A DNA stretch of 64,000 nt from Arctopsyche grandis (GCF_051622035.1 NC_135355.1:4774001-4838000), one strand, 5' to 3'. Counted from the first letter of the stretch, positions 23,701 through 35,832 are shown. Notes: generated by a model not told the origin, from the letters alone. Numbers and translations: made by a program.

Positions 23701-23907
23701 CTCGGTGGCAAGAAAAACTCCCAAGAATATTCTATTGATATCCACGAAGGACATACTGGACATGCTGATGCTGGTGTCCATCAAGATAACTCTCACGTTT
23801 ACAACACAGATATTCCCAATGAGGGAGGCTTAGTTTCCGTTCATCAAGCTAAACCACACATATTTTCAGTCCCAGCTTTAGTATATGGATCTCCATATTC
23901 TCGCTAA
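20782..23907 (+). CDS. Secreted His/Asp-rich tandem-repeat protein, 2 exons, 1018 aa
   Basis: I know no named family for this. Exon 1 (20782-20790) encodes Met-Asn-Leu; exon 2 is 20860-23907. The joined start MNLICVYVFALFAIVHCG is a signal peptide. Residues about 20-190 are a non-repeated lead with ISQGYEINIHNEIPP and GAFNIDIHHVE. From about residue 195 to 925 the protein is built on a short motif, S-[QH]-A-F-[SD]-I-[DN]-x-H-H-[DP]-D, arranged as alternating 70- and 77-residue units. The tail (about 926-1018) diverges: SQEYSIDIHEGH, then HIFSVPALVYGSPYSR. Apart from the signal region there is no visible Cys or membrane span. One 77-residue unit I counted has 10 His. Alternating hydrophobic/polar residues (AFDINIHH) would suit beta-strands; clustered His and Asp could bind divalent metal. 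Those roles are inference. The gene at 33047 shares the SQ[AE][FY]SI[ND]I motif and looks related. AATAAA lies at 24287. Confidence 0.9.
21550..23600 (+). repeat. Coding higher-order tandem repeat (210 + 231 bp)
   Basis: GATATTGTGCC-type unit starts are at 21550, 21760, 21991, 22201, 22432, 22642, 22873, 23083, 23314 and 23524. The intervals alternate exactly 210 and 231 bases, a 441-bp dimer. Short units (type A) carry NGG-GAFSIDEHHDG. Long units are of two kinds: B (NGGHGTVSDLSQAF) twice, then C (GLHEDHVPASHPSQAF or with EEHV) twice. The order is A B A B A C A C A plus a divergent last unit. All changes are in multiples of three. Confidence 0.93.
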
Positions 23908-24286
23908 AACCAAAATTTAATGATAATAATTTATTGAATTTATATAATTAATGTTATGTTTTGAGAACGATAATTGTAATATGAAGTTTTGAATCGACTT
24001 TTTATGGATTCGATTCAAAATTGAACTTAAAATGATCATCGTATTAATTACTTAATGACGGTTTTTACTCGTTTCTAAGCATATGTATGTACTTAAGCCT
24101 TGAAATTTCGGTAAAAACCCTCGCTGATTTTTGGAATTGATAATTTATTTATTGTTTGTCTTCAACAATTGTGTCTATTGTTATTGTATGCAAATTAGTT
24201 GAACCCTAGTATATATTTCAAAAACATATATGTATGTATGTTAGTTTTAATTTATCATCGTATCATTTCTGGGTACATGACGGTCA

Positions 24287-24292
24287 AATAAA
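24287..24292 (+). terminator. Polyadenylation signal of the His/Asp-rich gene
   Basis: AATAAA in GTCAAATAAATG followed by a T-run, 380 bases after the stop. Confidence 0.55.
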
Positions 24293-24299
24293 TGTATTT

Positions 24300-24907
24300 T
24301 TTTTATATTACATCTGTTTCATTTCGACCATAGAATAACAGTATATATGAATGTACATACATATGTATATGCTAATCGGAAAACGGAGATGTTTATTTAC
24401 ATTATTTGATTTAAGCAATTAACGATTATTATTATATGTATCATACTATACCTATGTATGTATGTAAGCACATATAATAAATTTCTATTTGCACTATGTA
24501 TATATGTGTGCCCTATTCTTTGTTTTCCGTATTCAGGTTTCGCAATGAGTCATGGTCTAAACCAATTATAATATTAACTCTATGTAGTTGCATAATAGCA
24601 CAGCTTATTATGTTCTTAAGATTGGTCTATACATATGTACATATATACATACATACATACATGAATGTACTTAAAACCAGACATCCTGAAGCGGGAATTG
24701 CCAATGCTCTTGTACTATGGTTTAATTTGTATATACATACATACATATGTACATTTTAAGCACACGTTTTATGTACATCTACACGGCGATGAAACATCTT
24801 GAAGTTTTCCCATTTTGAAGCGCAACATGTCAGTTGGTAATTTAAAATAATAATTTGTGATACGTTCGAAATATGTCAGAATGATGTTTGCTATATACCT
24901 AGATTAA
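24300..24907. other. Intergenic DNA with TACATA microsatellites
   Basis: Several impure CATACATATGTATG runs (24350-24370, 24640-24760). No gene supported. Confidence 0.55.
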
Positions 24908-24910
24908 TAA

Positions 24911-26600
24911 CACTGTTCGACACGAAAAATGTTACGGAGACGAGATATGACTTTTCTTATAGATCTATGCCCAGTGAACACGAATCTGGTAATAAAAAGT
25001 GTTGATTGGCTCGAGGTTCGGAGATATATGTGTTTTTTAAATCGCGCGATTTTTCTATATCTTGGTGTTGTTCGGTCTATTTCTCAAAATCTGTTAATTT
25101 CCTGTTAAAAATGAATATTGGAATCTACAGTCGGGTATTTTATCTTTCATTTGTAGTACTTTTCAGCTTTCAAATCTCTCTAAGTAGTCGTCCAGTTCAA
25201 ATCAAAAGTCAAAATTACGTATTTTCACTTGGGATTTTTTCCCACTGTTAATACTATATTATATTGAGTATTTTCTATTGAAACATGTTTATTAGGATAG
25301 TGTTCTGGGCACACTATTTTTTGATTTCGTTTAAAAGGGGTAATTGGATGTGTGGTAAATTTTAAACCGGTTAATTTTCGAGCAAAAATTTCGTATTAGT
25401 AGAGAACATACTTGTGTTGCGTGCGCTGTACATATATGTAGCTTGTGAAGCGTGAAGCTGCACGAGCTATACGATGGTCGATGACTCACTATGCTCGCGA
25501 TCTTTTTACCTCTTTGTGTTTATACATTCGTATTGTACTTCAGTTCCCTTCGAGAGGTCTTTCAGTTCGAAAGGTGTTGATAAAACCATAGAATTTTACG
25601 GATCGAAGTTATAGACTTAATTTTTTTAAACGTATATTTACGTAAAAATTTTTTTTTTTTTTTGTTTGAACTGTTTGAGTGTGTGATATTAAAATTGATT
25701 TTGTTTTTATTCCTATATATGTTCTGATATTTCAATATCAGAACATATATAACATAATATTTTATTTTAATATAGATATATTTTTATTTTTTCACAATTA
25801 TTTATCTTTGAAATGTTCATTATCTTCGTATTTAATTTCATTTTGATTTTTGTTTTTATTTTCCATGTCTATTTTTATTTTTATTCGGGTGCTTAAAATG
25901 TACTGATACTTATTTTTACGCTATACATATTCGTATTCAATAAATATATTATTAAATTCAAATCCTTCTAATTATTTCATTACAAAATTATTTAAAAACA
26001 CATTGAAAAAAGTTTGTGACCACTATATCGTTGTATACAATGTCAATGACGCACATACAGCGAACAATAATGCAGCGCACATAACACAAATTTGTGCTCT
26101 ACTAATACGAAATTTTTCCTCACAGTTTTACCGGTTTAAAATTCACCACACATCCAATTAATCCTTTTAAACGAAATCAAAAAATAGTGTGCCCAGAACA
26201 CTATCCCAATAAACATGTTTCAATAGAAAATACTCAATATAATATAGTATTAACAGTGGGAAAAAATCCCAAGTGAAAATACGTAATTTTGACTTTTGAT
26301 TTGAACTGGACGACTACTTAGAGAGATTTGAAAGCTGAAAAGTACTACAAATGAAAGATAAAATACCCGACTGTAGATTCCAATATTCATTTTTAACAGG
26401 AAATTAACAGATTTTGAGAAATCGACCGAACAACACCAAGATATAGAAAAATCGCGCGATTTAAAAAACACATATATCTCCGAATCTCGAGCCAATCAAC
26501 ACTTTTTATTACCAGATTCGTGTTCACTGGGCATAGATCTATAAGAAAAGTCATATCTCGTCTCCGTAACATTTTAAAAGTCGTCATTTGTCGAACAGTG
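24911..26600. mobile_element. Foldback element, copy B (1690 bp, TAA duplication)
   Basis: Two inverted arms of about 0.5 kb (roughly 24911-25430 and 26070-26600) flank a unique AT-rich middle. Tips read CACTGTTCGACA in both directions. TAA at 24908-24910 and 26601-26603 is the target duplication. The middle contains a small perfect palindrome (25713-25752). The outer right tip has an extra AAAGTCGTCATT that the left arm lacks but copy A has. An 81-codon frame occurs in each arm and in copy A, but most differences between copies change the residue, so it is not under visible protein selection. Confidence 0.85.
25713..25752. repeat. Short perfect palindrome at the centre of foldback copy B
   Basis: TATATATGTTCTGATAT and its reverse complement flank a 4-base TTCA spacer. 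Confidence 0.85.
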
Positions 26601-26603
26601 TAA

Positions 26604-27185
26604 TTATTTATCCAAGCAAAATATCAAATTATCCGAAATATTTTGCAATGCTTAAGCTTGATATTGAGTATTAATTGTAAAGTCGATATTTTTGAAAAAA
26701 AATGCTGTACTAACTTTGAATAAACAACATTTTGATTTAAAAAAATATTTTCTTTGACTATTTTTAATAATGTTTTTTGTTTAGTTAGAAAAATGTTCTT
26801 ATGAAACAAATTAAGCACGAACTATGCCTTTACTCTAATTTTAAACAATTTCACTTTTCTTCGTTTTCGCAAGATCACTCTTAACGCTTGCGAAAACGGC
26901 AAAGCGCTTAAACACACCATAGAAAGTAACCATTGATAAAACAATCAGCAACATATTGGCATTTGCTAAAACGAGCTTTTTCCCGTCTAAGAAGCTCACA
27001 TTCGTGCTAAATTTTAACGCAAATTAAAGACGGCGTTGTTCGAGTGGAAGCAGACCAACAGCATCACGGTCGATTACGAAGATGATGATGATGATGAGCT
27101 GTGGAAATGACGGAAAATAACATACTCGAATACGCCACAACATGATAGTTACATCTTCACATGAGTGCGGATCCTGGATTAGAAT
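26604..27185. other. Intergenic DNA upstream of the five-exon CPR gene
   Basis: A GATGATGATGATGA microsatellite lies at about 27079-27096. No gene supported; probable upstream regulatory region. Confidence 0.5.
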
Positions 27186-27189
27186 CGGA

Positions 27190-27225
27190 TATATAAACAT
27201 CGAAGTGTGCTTGAGGAACATCAGT
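27190..27225 (+). promoter_or_regulatory. Core promoter of the five-exon CPR gene at 27277
   Basis: TATATAAA (27190-27197) and initiator TCAGT (27221-27225), A at 27223, at normal 33-base spacing. Confidence 0.75.
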
Positions 27226-27276
27226 ACTCGGATACACATCTTCCACACATCATCCCTTACCTCCAATCAACTGAAA

Positions 27277-30200
27277 ATGTACAAATCTGTACGTTGTGTT
27301 CAAATCGGGTGATTTTTGAATATTTTAGACCATATTTGGTATTGAAAAATTAATTCTTTGTGTGTAGGTGTCGTGTGTTTTGGCGATTGTCATCGTTTTG
27401 GTGTCGGCTCAACAGCCTTTCGTTCGAAGACCGGGTTTTCTTAACAACCCTTATAATAGCCCTTTTTCACCGACTGCACCATTTTCAACCCCTTACATAC
27501 CTATTGTTGATTATTCAAACGAAATCAACGTAGATGGATCTTACAGATACAAGTGAGTTTATCTTATTATGAAAAAAATATATACTTTTTTGGTTATTTA
27601 AAATAGCATTGATAATTAATTGATATAATCAAATGTGTGCGCTATAATTTATTAAATTTATCATTTTAAAGTAATTTTTAGTACAATTTTTAATATTTTA
27701 AGAACTACGTGCTAAACAATAGTTTACATAAAAATAAATTAATTAAAGTTTAAATTTTTATATACATATGATTAGGAAGAAAAAAAATTAGGAAATACCT
27801 ATCTAAAAAATATTAAAACATTCAATATTGTTCAAAAATCAATATAAAGCCTCGAAATTATGTATGAATTAATTCAAAGTTTAACATAAGATCGTCCAGA
27901 ACAGTTGCCAACCTTTAAACCACTAAGACCACTAAATTCACTGCCGACCACTGTATATATATATATTTTTTTGATTTTTAAATGCTTTTTATTATTACGA
28001 AATTATGTTCACAATACATCTTATATCTATTTTAATAGCTACTGATCTACTGATCATTTTCTATTTTACAATTTAATTTAATTTCGTTTGGAATCATAGT
28101 ATTATATTATTCTAATGTTAATGTATAGCATAATAGGAAAAAGAGCTCAAAAACCTATATGCATATATTTGAAAAATATATATGACCTTAAAATTTTCAT
28201 TTTATTTATTTGAAATGCACTCTTTGTCGCATCAACAGGGTGGGTGCAAATATCCTGGTGCAAAGCTTGAAATTTGGGCCCCTCTTAGTTTTTATATAAT
28301 AATAAATCGTCATTTTTGGCTCGTGATTTGAAATCATGAGAGTATTGTAACATTCAAATTATACGAAATATTCGAAACGGTTTAAAAATTAGAAAATTTC
28401 TAGTATTTATAAAAATTAGTGCCAGTTTAATATATGTAAGAAAATAATATTGTACTTAGCGCTGCAGGTGACAAGTTTTTTTTCTAATTCTTGAAATCTC
28501 ATTGCTGCCTTTACTTGTTGTTGTATTTACTTTCACTTAACCATTAGAAAAATGCTTAGAAAAGTTTTGTTTTACGAAATAGTAAATTACACATTTAAAA
28601 TTAATAAATGTAAATAAATATTGATTAGATCACATTAACTTAAATAACGTGCTCGTTGTTTTTCAATAATCTAAGCTCCAAATTTACTACAATTATAAAT
28701 GCTTAATTAATACAAAAAAGTCGTTAATGCTAATTTAATCATTAGAAAATATTCAAAAGTCGGCTAAATCGAAAAAGAGAACATTTTGATCGTATTTGAC
28801 TAAAAAGAGTGAACAAGTATTTTGTCAAGAAGAGGACATATTTATTTATTTAAAAAAAGACCATTTGGAAACCCTAGTATTATATATGTACATGTATCAT
28901 ATATAATATGCTTTTTCGTATTCAAAAGAAAATTCTAAATTTTCCGTAATAATTGGTTTATCAATGAATTTAATTCATGAAATACATACATATATTAAGT
29001 ATTGATAATTATCCATCCGTTCATATATGTATATAAAAATATTTCCTTTTTTTAGAAACGGATGCAAAGTTTTCCTTTAAATCTTTATCTGATTGAACCC
29101 AACATATAATATTCGCATGAAGTACCTAACATTTAAATATAATTCAAAATTTTAAAATATTTAAGTATCGAATTCTATTTATTAAATGAATTGATTCATA
29201 GTAATAAAATTGATATACGTATTATGTACTTTCACTTAATAATAGTTTTGAAACGTGTTTTAAATCGTTCAACGAATTTATAAGTTATTGCTTTTGTTTA
29301 TTGACTTTTGCCAGTTTGTATTGTCATGATATTTAAGCCGTCGATTTTTCCATTGATCTTTTGGTGTTTCAAGGGCGAGATGAGCAATTTAATCGACTTT
29401 TAGGATACGTAGTACGAATGTGAGACAATAAAGGCTTCGTAGGAAATTGTTCACTACGGTCTGATTGTTCGAAAACGCCAGATAGGATGAGACGCCATTA
29501 AAAGATGCATTGTTTCGGTCGAACGAACGAAAATGATCGAAAAAAGATCCAAAACCTTGGAATCATTCCTATTTGCATCATCTTTCGCGATCGTTCACTC
29601 ACGTAGATATCTACCCGTTGAGACGATCAATAAGGTTACACATACAACATTAAAAATAACCTTTATTCGCGAAAACAAATTTCGTGGATTTATCACTCCT
29701 GCCGAGTGCAATATATTGTATATTATATAGTAAATTTTTATGCGTTTTAAAAATTTGAAATATTGCAGTTTCGCAACGGCCGATGGTAAAGTGGCAGAAG
29801 AGAGTGGATATTTGAAAGACGTCACAGTCGGAAAAGATGGAGAGCCAGTTGGAATACAGGTAAGATTTATTTTTAATACAAATTTCATATATCTATATTG
29901 TAAGATGAACGCGTATAATTGTTTCATAGACTTTCATGAGTCTCCTATTAGAGAAAATCACCTTTGACGGGAACATTACCTTTTGCCAGACAAACGGAGA
30001 TGCAATTTAAACTGTTTCGTGATGTTTTAAGTATTCCGTTTTATGGCTGTTCATGGAAAAGTCTCTTCTTTCCCAAGAAATGTATTCTCGATGTTGCGCA
30101 AGAGAATGCACTCGTTGCATGCAATTTTTTTTATGAGACCATTTATTAAATCAACTACGTTTCATTATCTCATACAAAATTACTTAAGCGAGCTACATAT

Positions 30201-30582
30201 TTCAATGTGAATTTTTCAAATTTATGCTGATTAGGTTGTGCAAGGCAGTTATTCCTACACCGCTCCAGACGGCACTCCAGTTCAAGTTTCATACATCGCC
30301 GATGAAAATGGTATTTCCAAGGACAATGTACATACATAGTTTACAAAAATCATAAAGATTTTCATTGATTTGTTTCCAATGATTCTTTTAATTACAGGTT
30401 TTCAACCGACGAGCGTTCGTATACCTTCGGACGGTAGAATCAACGGAAATCCTTTGATACCAAGATCGAACATATTTCCTTCTCCATTCAGAAGCCCCTA
30501 CAATGCGAATTCTTTTGTTGGAAATTTTAATACACCGTTCGTAAACAATTATAATAAACCAATCAACGCTCCACGTAATTGA
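27277..30582 (+). CDS. RR-type cuticular protein (CPR family), 5 exons, 182 aa
   Basis: A chitin-binding cuticle protein. Exons 27277-27288 (Met-Tyr-Lys-Ser), 27368-27552, 29769-29859, 30235-30310 and 30398-30582 give 549 coding bases with consistent GT-AG phases. Signal peptide: [16 protein letters not shown] Pro/Phe/Asn-rich spacer ([20 protein letters not shown]) precedes the RR domain: [59 protein letters not shown] and IADENGFQP. The C-terminal tail is unusual among the four CPRs here: about 60 residues, Asn/Pro/Phe/Arg-rich ([17 protein letters not shown]), without the TPPPIP-type end. Intron 2 is 2.2 kb and holds a LINE tail. AATAAA lies at 30729. Confidence 0.92.
27968..28165 (-). mobile_element. 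Jockey-like LINE 3'-tail fragment in CPR intron 2
   Basis: Reverse copy of the 3' end seen at 43694-44232 and 50205-50845: TTTTTAAATGCTTTTTATTA, CTACTGATCTACTGATCA and CATAATAGGAAAAAGAGCTC. Only about the last 190 bases are present. The flanking intron (27560-29760) is otherwise unremarkable AT-rich DNA. Confidence 0.8.
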
Positions 30583-30728
30583 AAATTCTAATGGAATCAT
30601 CGAGTGATGAAATGTATGGTGCTAAACACAGGCAAACTCCGAAAAGCGAATTCAATATTAGCGTTTAAAATACATTGTAGCATATTTTAGTTGTAAAGTA
30701 TAATAAGTTGAAGCAATTGAAAATGGAA

Positions 30729-30734
30729 AATAAA
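30729..30734 (+). terminator. Polyadenylation signal of the CPR gene at 27277
   Basis: AATAAA 147 bases after the stop. Confidence 0.55.
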
Positions 30735-30859
30735 CCGTTTTTATAAAATACCGACTATTATTTATAATTTTATGTAATACCTACATAGCTCTAAATGTTT
30801 AAATTCTTCTAAAGGTGAAGGCTTTCTCACAACAACATACATATACATATACGAGGGTC

Positions 30860-31240
30860 ATTTGAATTGTTATGTACTTTAAATGTATGTAGATATTTTA
30901 ATAATCATATAGTTAGGAATAGATATATACATAATTATAAAACGAGAAATAGGAATAAATTAATTATAGGTGGAGTTAAGAAAGCTAAAACAGCAGGAGG
31001 TGTTCAAATGTATAATTCCCTTCCTGAGAGCATTAGAAGTGCTAATAACATTGATGCTTTCTTGAAGGGATAATGGATACCTTTATAATTTTGATAATGG
31101 ATACCTTTATAATATTGTTAATGGATACCTTTGTGGAAGATGATTTATAATTTTAGTTGTTATTTTGTATTACATATATGCATTAGCAGTTTGCTATATA
31201 AATAAATAAATAAAAATAAAAAAAAAATAAAAAAAGATGT
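30860..31240 (+). mobile_element. LINE 3' end fragment with A-rich tail
   Basis: One frame (to the stop at 31073) reads HNYKTRNRNKLIIGGVKKAK and then YNSLPESIRSANNIDAFLKG. This is the layout of many LINE C-termini (HNYNTRN ... N-LP--I). Three copies of a TAATGGATACCTTT unit follow (31071-31140). It ends in ATAAATAAATAAAAATAAAA at 31200-31238. It is 5'-truncated and belongs to a family different from the hairpin LINEs. Confidence 0.65.
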
Positions 31241-32970
31241 CAGTACTTAGCTCAAAGTTTTTACCTAATTTTACCGTATTAGAGTTTTCCAAAACTCTAA
31301 ATGATCCTTGATTGGTAAGTAATGTTCTTCAAATTATGAGAGTCTCGGAATTAAACGACAATTAAGAGGAAAGAAGAGTCGCAGCAATAATTTTATTATT
31401 TGGTTTATTCAGAAAAATAATAAAAATAACGGTTTTCAGTTTCAGTCATTGAACATTTCAAACGACCCCCGTAAAAAAATAACAGTTGAAATTTTTATTA
31501 AGTCAGTCATTAAGTGCTTAAAAATATTTTAAAGTGAAGGAAATTTGACTAAAACTATTAAAATGATTATGATGTATTGTTTTCTCACGAGTGATTGATT
31601 TTTATTGCCAGAATTACCAAAATCCGGTTGATTCATTTAGATTTTTTCAAGGCCTATAATTTGCACATATTGATGGCAATATTTATGATCTTAAAGTATA
31701 AGAATTTTTGCAAATATTTCGCATCAAGGTTAGCTAGCAAATATGACAAATAAAAACGACAAGAAAAATATTTTATTTAAATTAAGAGACATCTATTGAA
31801 ACAATCTGAATGTTCAATGGATGATAGTTCGAGATCGTTTTAAATATTGAGAGTGCGAATCATCATCGAGAAAAACCGCACGATCTTAGCTACAGAGGTC
31901 ATCATCAGAACTATTGCAAAATACAATGAAATTTCCCACATGGAATATTATTAAATGTATATTACTTGGATATTTTAAAATGAGATTGTTAATTTACATA
32001 CAATTTTGACACATCATCAAATATTTTTACATCATCTCACAAAAGTACGCAGTATTGACCCAATTCATTGGAGTGATTGAATTCAATCAATCACATATCG
32101 ATCGTTAATAACGCATATAAACAATGAAAGCCTTGAACGAATCAACAGATGATCGATCAAAAATCAGATGATGATCAAACGAACACGATCTTCTAAAAGT
32201 GACATTTTGCATTTATTGAAACAATCGATATTGTCAATCGCATGTGTTTGGATAAGGATATGGTAACGGTCACGCAGTTGAGAAATCTCGAGGATTCTTC
32301 GGAGAAGACGACGACCATGTGCAACAGACCGGTTGCATCACCAAAATGAGGATTCAAAATGAACATGGGAACCACCATAACCGGTCTGGAAACCGGTCAG
32401 CTTTATGCATTACTAAATTTAAGTGCAATAATTGACGAAATGCGATACGCATTATATATACATATTTTTTTGAAGCTTAATTATACTACATTTGCAATTT
32501 GTATGCACTATAAGTAGCCATAGCTTTTTATAGTACCACTTTCAATTTAGCAACTAACAGCTAATTGAAACTACATGTATGAAAATGAACCAACTTTTGT
32601 ATATGTACATGTAAATATGTACCAAAATATTTCTTTTAATTGCCTTTTTGTTTTAATTTGTACATTTGTTAGTATGCAAAAAATAAAGACAAAATTACAT
32701 TTACATACATTTGCCAGTATGCAATTTTAATATGACTTATAAATACAGCTTACGTACTTTTAACAATAAATTCACATCAACATTAATAACAAGTCATTAT
32801 TTTTCTTTATAAAATGATCCAAGTATTATATAATGATGTAAATTTTATTTTGACTCATAGCTATAGTTAGTGCATTGCGTTTCAAGTGAGTTTTATAATA
32901 ATTAGACGACTAATTGCATTGCGATTTTGTCAACATCGTTGCGAAAACCCCAAAACAGGAAGAAATATGT
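31240..32970. other. Gene-free DNA between the CPR gene and the short SQ-motif gene
   Basis: No supported gene, transposon end or array. A slightly GC-richer patch at 32160-32400 holds short frames only. Confidence 0.45.
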
Positions 32971-32974
32971 CTCA

Positions 32975-33011
32975 TATAAAAGAAAATTTCGACATTAGAT
33001 CGATTACCAGT
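32975..33011 (+). promoter_or_regulatory. Core promoter of the short SQ-motif secreted gene
   Basis: TATAAAAG at 32975 and a CAGT initiator at 33008-33011 at normal spacing. Confidence 0.65.
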
Positions 33012-33046
33012 TGAGTAATCGCAATCGTACGAACCGGACCGTCATC

Positions 33047-33734
33047 ATGGCTTTGACATTCGCAACGGTGAGGAAATGTAATATTTGACGTATAAATGAA
33101 TCAAAAACTTATTATTTTATTATAATTTTTACAGATTCTACTATCAGTATTTGCTTTAACGAATGGATTTCCTAGTGGAGAACAATCTCAAGCATATTCT
33201 ATAAACATTCAAAATGGAAACGAAGTCCCTCTATCTCGATCTATTCAGGACACATTTGAAAATAACTTCAATCCAGTATTTTCCAAGGCGTATTCTATTA
33301 ATATCGGAGAAGGAATTGAGAAAACCCAAGATAAACTAACCTTGAGTCCACTGAATGTGAATCAATTTGCTTTTCCTTTGATATCTGGAAATCAGCAAAC
33401 AACGCATCCTGAATATATACTCACTCAAAATCTTCCAGTAATTGAACCCGCAGTATCCCATCGATTCGATATAATTGCACATAATCCAATATCGACACCA
33501 AAAGAATCTGAATACGAATCTATCAATCTACAACTATTACCCAGTTTAGAACCCAAAAATAATGCATTCAATTCTCAAAACTTTGTACAAAACAAAGGAC
33601 ACGTTTCTTCTCAGGAATATTCAATAAATATTCAAGACACTTTTCATGACATTCCTTTAATATCATTATCACCGAGACATTTTTATGTAATAAGGACTAA
33701 ACCGCAAACGTCACCTCGATTGCAGGCTGAATAA
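33047..33734 (+). CDS. Secreted SQ[AE]YSINI-motif protein, relative of the His/Asp repeat protein, 206 aa
   Basis: Exons 33047-33067 (MALTFAT) and 33135-33734 join to a signal peptide (MALTFATILLSVFALTNG) and a 206-residue product. The motif recurs without a tandem array: SQAYSINIQNGNE near residue 24, SKAYSINIGEG near 60, SHRFDIIAHNP near 120, SQEYSINIQDTFHD near 175. This is the same pattern as SQAFEINIHHDD and SQEYSIDIHEGH in the protein at 20782. Both also end with an aromatic/basic tail (HFYVIRTKP here). The repeated His-His-Asp block is absent. I infer a common ancestor in which one copy expanded its motif. There is no known domain. The stop codon lies inside an AATAAA (33730-33735); ATTAAA follows near 33754. 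Confidence 0.85.
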
Positions 33735-33769
33735 AAATGATGTCATAAATTGAAATTAAATACGTATTC

Positions 33770-35827
33770 ATTAAAATTTTATTAATCGTTTTATTAAGCT
33801 ATGTAGTATCAGACAAAGATCATAATACAACCTTGAACCCGCTACTCATATTTTCTATGTATAAATCCATCCGACTATTCAATTCGCCGAATTTGAATAA
33901 ATTCACAATGGCGCTTATAATTAAGGTTTGGAATTTGATAATTTGGTCGGCGTTTAAAATTTGTCGTTAATGTATGTATTTTTAACGACTTCCTGTTACG
34001 TTTGTGGACGCACGATGTCGTCGCAATCCAGGAAGCGTATTTTCGTATTTCTTGAATCGATTTGCAAGGAGAAGGTAGCTCTGTCGAGCACTCAACACGT
34101 TAATGACCAGGAAAACCTTCAGGGTTTCTCTCACGGAGGCTCATCCGAGTCTTCTGTACTCGTTTATTTAGTCCAGTGAATAAAAGTGAGCGAAGGTCGG
34201 CTGGCGGCCAACCTTCAGCTCCTCTCAGTGGGAGCATCTCCTAAAAGGGCATCAAATTAAGCGTTGAAAAAAAGTGCACTTTATCGTATTCTTATTTTAT
34301 TTATATTAAAAATATGCGTTAAAACGAGAAATCCTAGTAATAGCTTTTGCATACGTAATTTAAATATAAAAAAATAGTGACATCAACGAGCGAGTAAACT
34401 GCAAACCCAGAATCGCCTTGACTACTTCATTATTTACTTATACATGAATATAATAGAAACCCGATTTTATTTCCCTATTTTGATCGATATTTAGCTTTAT
34501 TTAGTAGAGAATTGCTAGTTATAACGAAAATGAGACAGGGCTTTAAGTACAAAATGATCTCATAGGTAGGGATAATAAAAAAAAGTAAGAAATTCTAATA
34601 TGCATCAAATTATGCAGACATATTTATGTATGTAAATACACAGAGATGTATGTATGACATATGTATATATTTAATTACTATTCACATGCATATACATATG
34701 TATCTATCGGAAAAGTAAGAAATAACGGACATCCAAATAATGTCTTTAATATAGATATGTTGACTTCTACACTTTATCAAGATAAGTTTATTGATTTTTC
34801 GCTTTGAAAGACTCATGAAGATGAATCCTAAGCAGAGTGAAATAAACTAAAACAAGGTATTTGTAGAGAAAGTTACAACGATGAAGATTTATTAGGAAAA
34901 CGATAAATTGAGATATGTTAAGAAGTGCGTTATATACTATTGCAATTTCGCAAATTGAAGATGATATAGCGTAAATATTTATATCCTCTTTACATATTAT
35001 ACAAATGTGCATATCACATTACAATGCAAAATATTTGCAATCGCCTTGAGAATATAAACGTTTTATTAAAAAAAAAGAAAGTTTCGAAAAGGATCGCATT
35101 ATACGACGAGCGATCCCTTATTTGTCAATAATTTAAATGTGTATAAACTCACTATGTCAATAAATGATAAGATTGCTTATTAAAATGTCACTTTCAAAAT
35201 TGGATAAGACGCGATGAATCAAGCGGCCGTTTATGGTATTTGTAAAGAATTTGATTCACGTTAATTGAGGTCAAGAAAATACACCTATGTGAGATTGACG
35301 CGTCGTCGAGGCAATTTGTTATTGAAATAAGTTAACAACGTGTATTTGATAATGGCAATTCAACATTGACAGGTATATCGTTTAAAAATGAATATACTTT
35401 TAATATATTGATGGAAATTTAAATAATATCAACGGGTTTCTATAGATGGCGTTTATATTACATGTGCATATGTACATGCGTATATATTCAGGAAAACAAT
35501 TTGAAATATAAGTTGGTATTGATCTAAATATACGTATGTATATTCAAATTAGAATCAATTAATCATCAAGAGACTGTACTTCAGCGTTCAATTTACATGT
35601 GATCTGTATCGTGTCCCATTTATTTCAAATGTCAATGATTACCTTGCATACGCAGAAGTGTATGTGTGTAACAATTTAAGCATTCTCTTCTGCCAATGAT
35701 GTATTATTATAGAACAAAACTAGAATACAACATAACAGAGAGCAATAAAACGTCTAGGTACCAATATCACGCAACCGGACATAGTCCGGTATGCATCATC
35801 AAAATATTTAAAATTATGTACAATATA
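33770..35827. other. Gene-free region; GC-richer island at 33960-34260
   Basis: Between 33960 and 34260 base composition rises and a 72-codon frame is open, ending at CCAGTGAATAAAAGTGAGCG. It has no signal peptide or domain and could be an unrecognised repeat or solo LTR. The rest is AT-rich with CATA microsatellites (34620-34700). Confidence 0.45.
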
Positions 35828-35832
35828 GTTGT

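Noticed and set aside
25006-26495. An 81-codon frame present in both arms of the foldback element and in 17829-18074
   Set aside because: Of about 15 base differences between copies, about 11 change the residue; no sign of protein selection.
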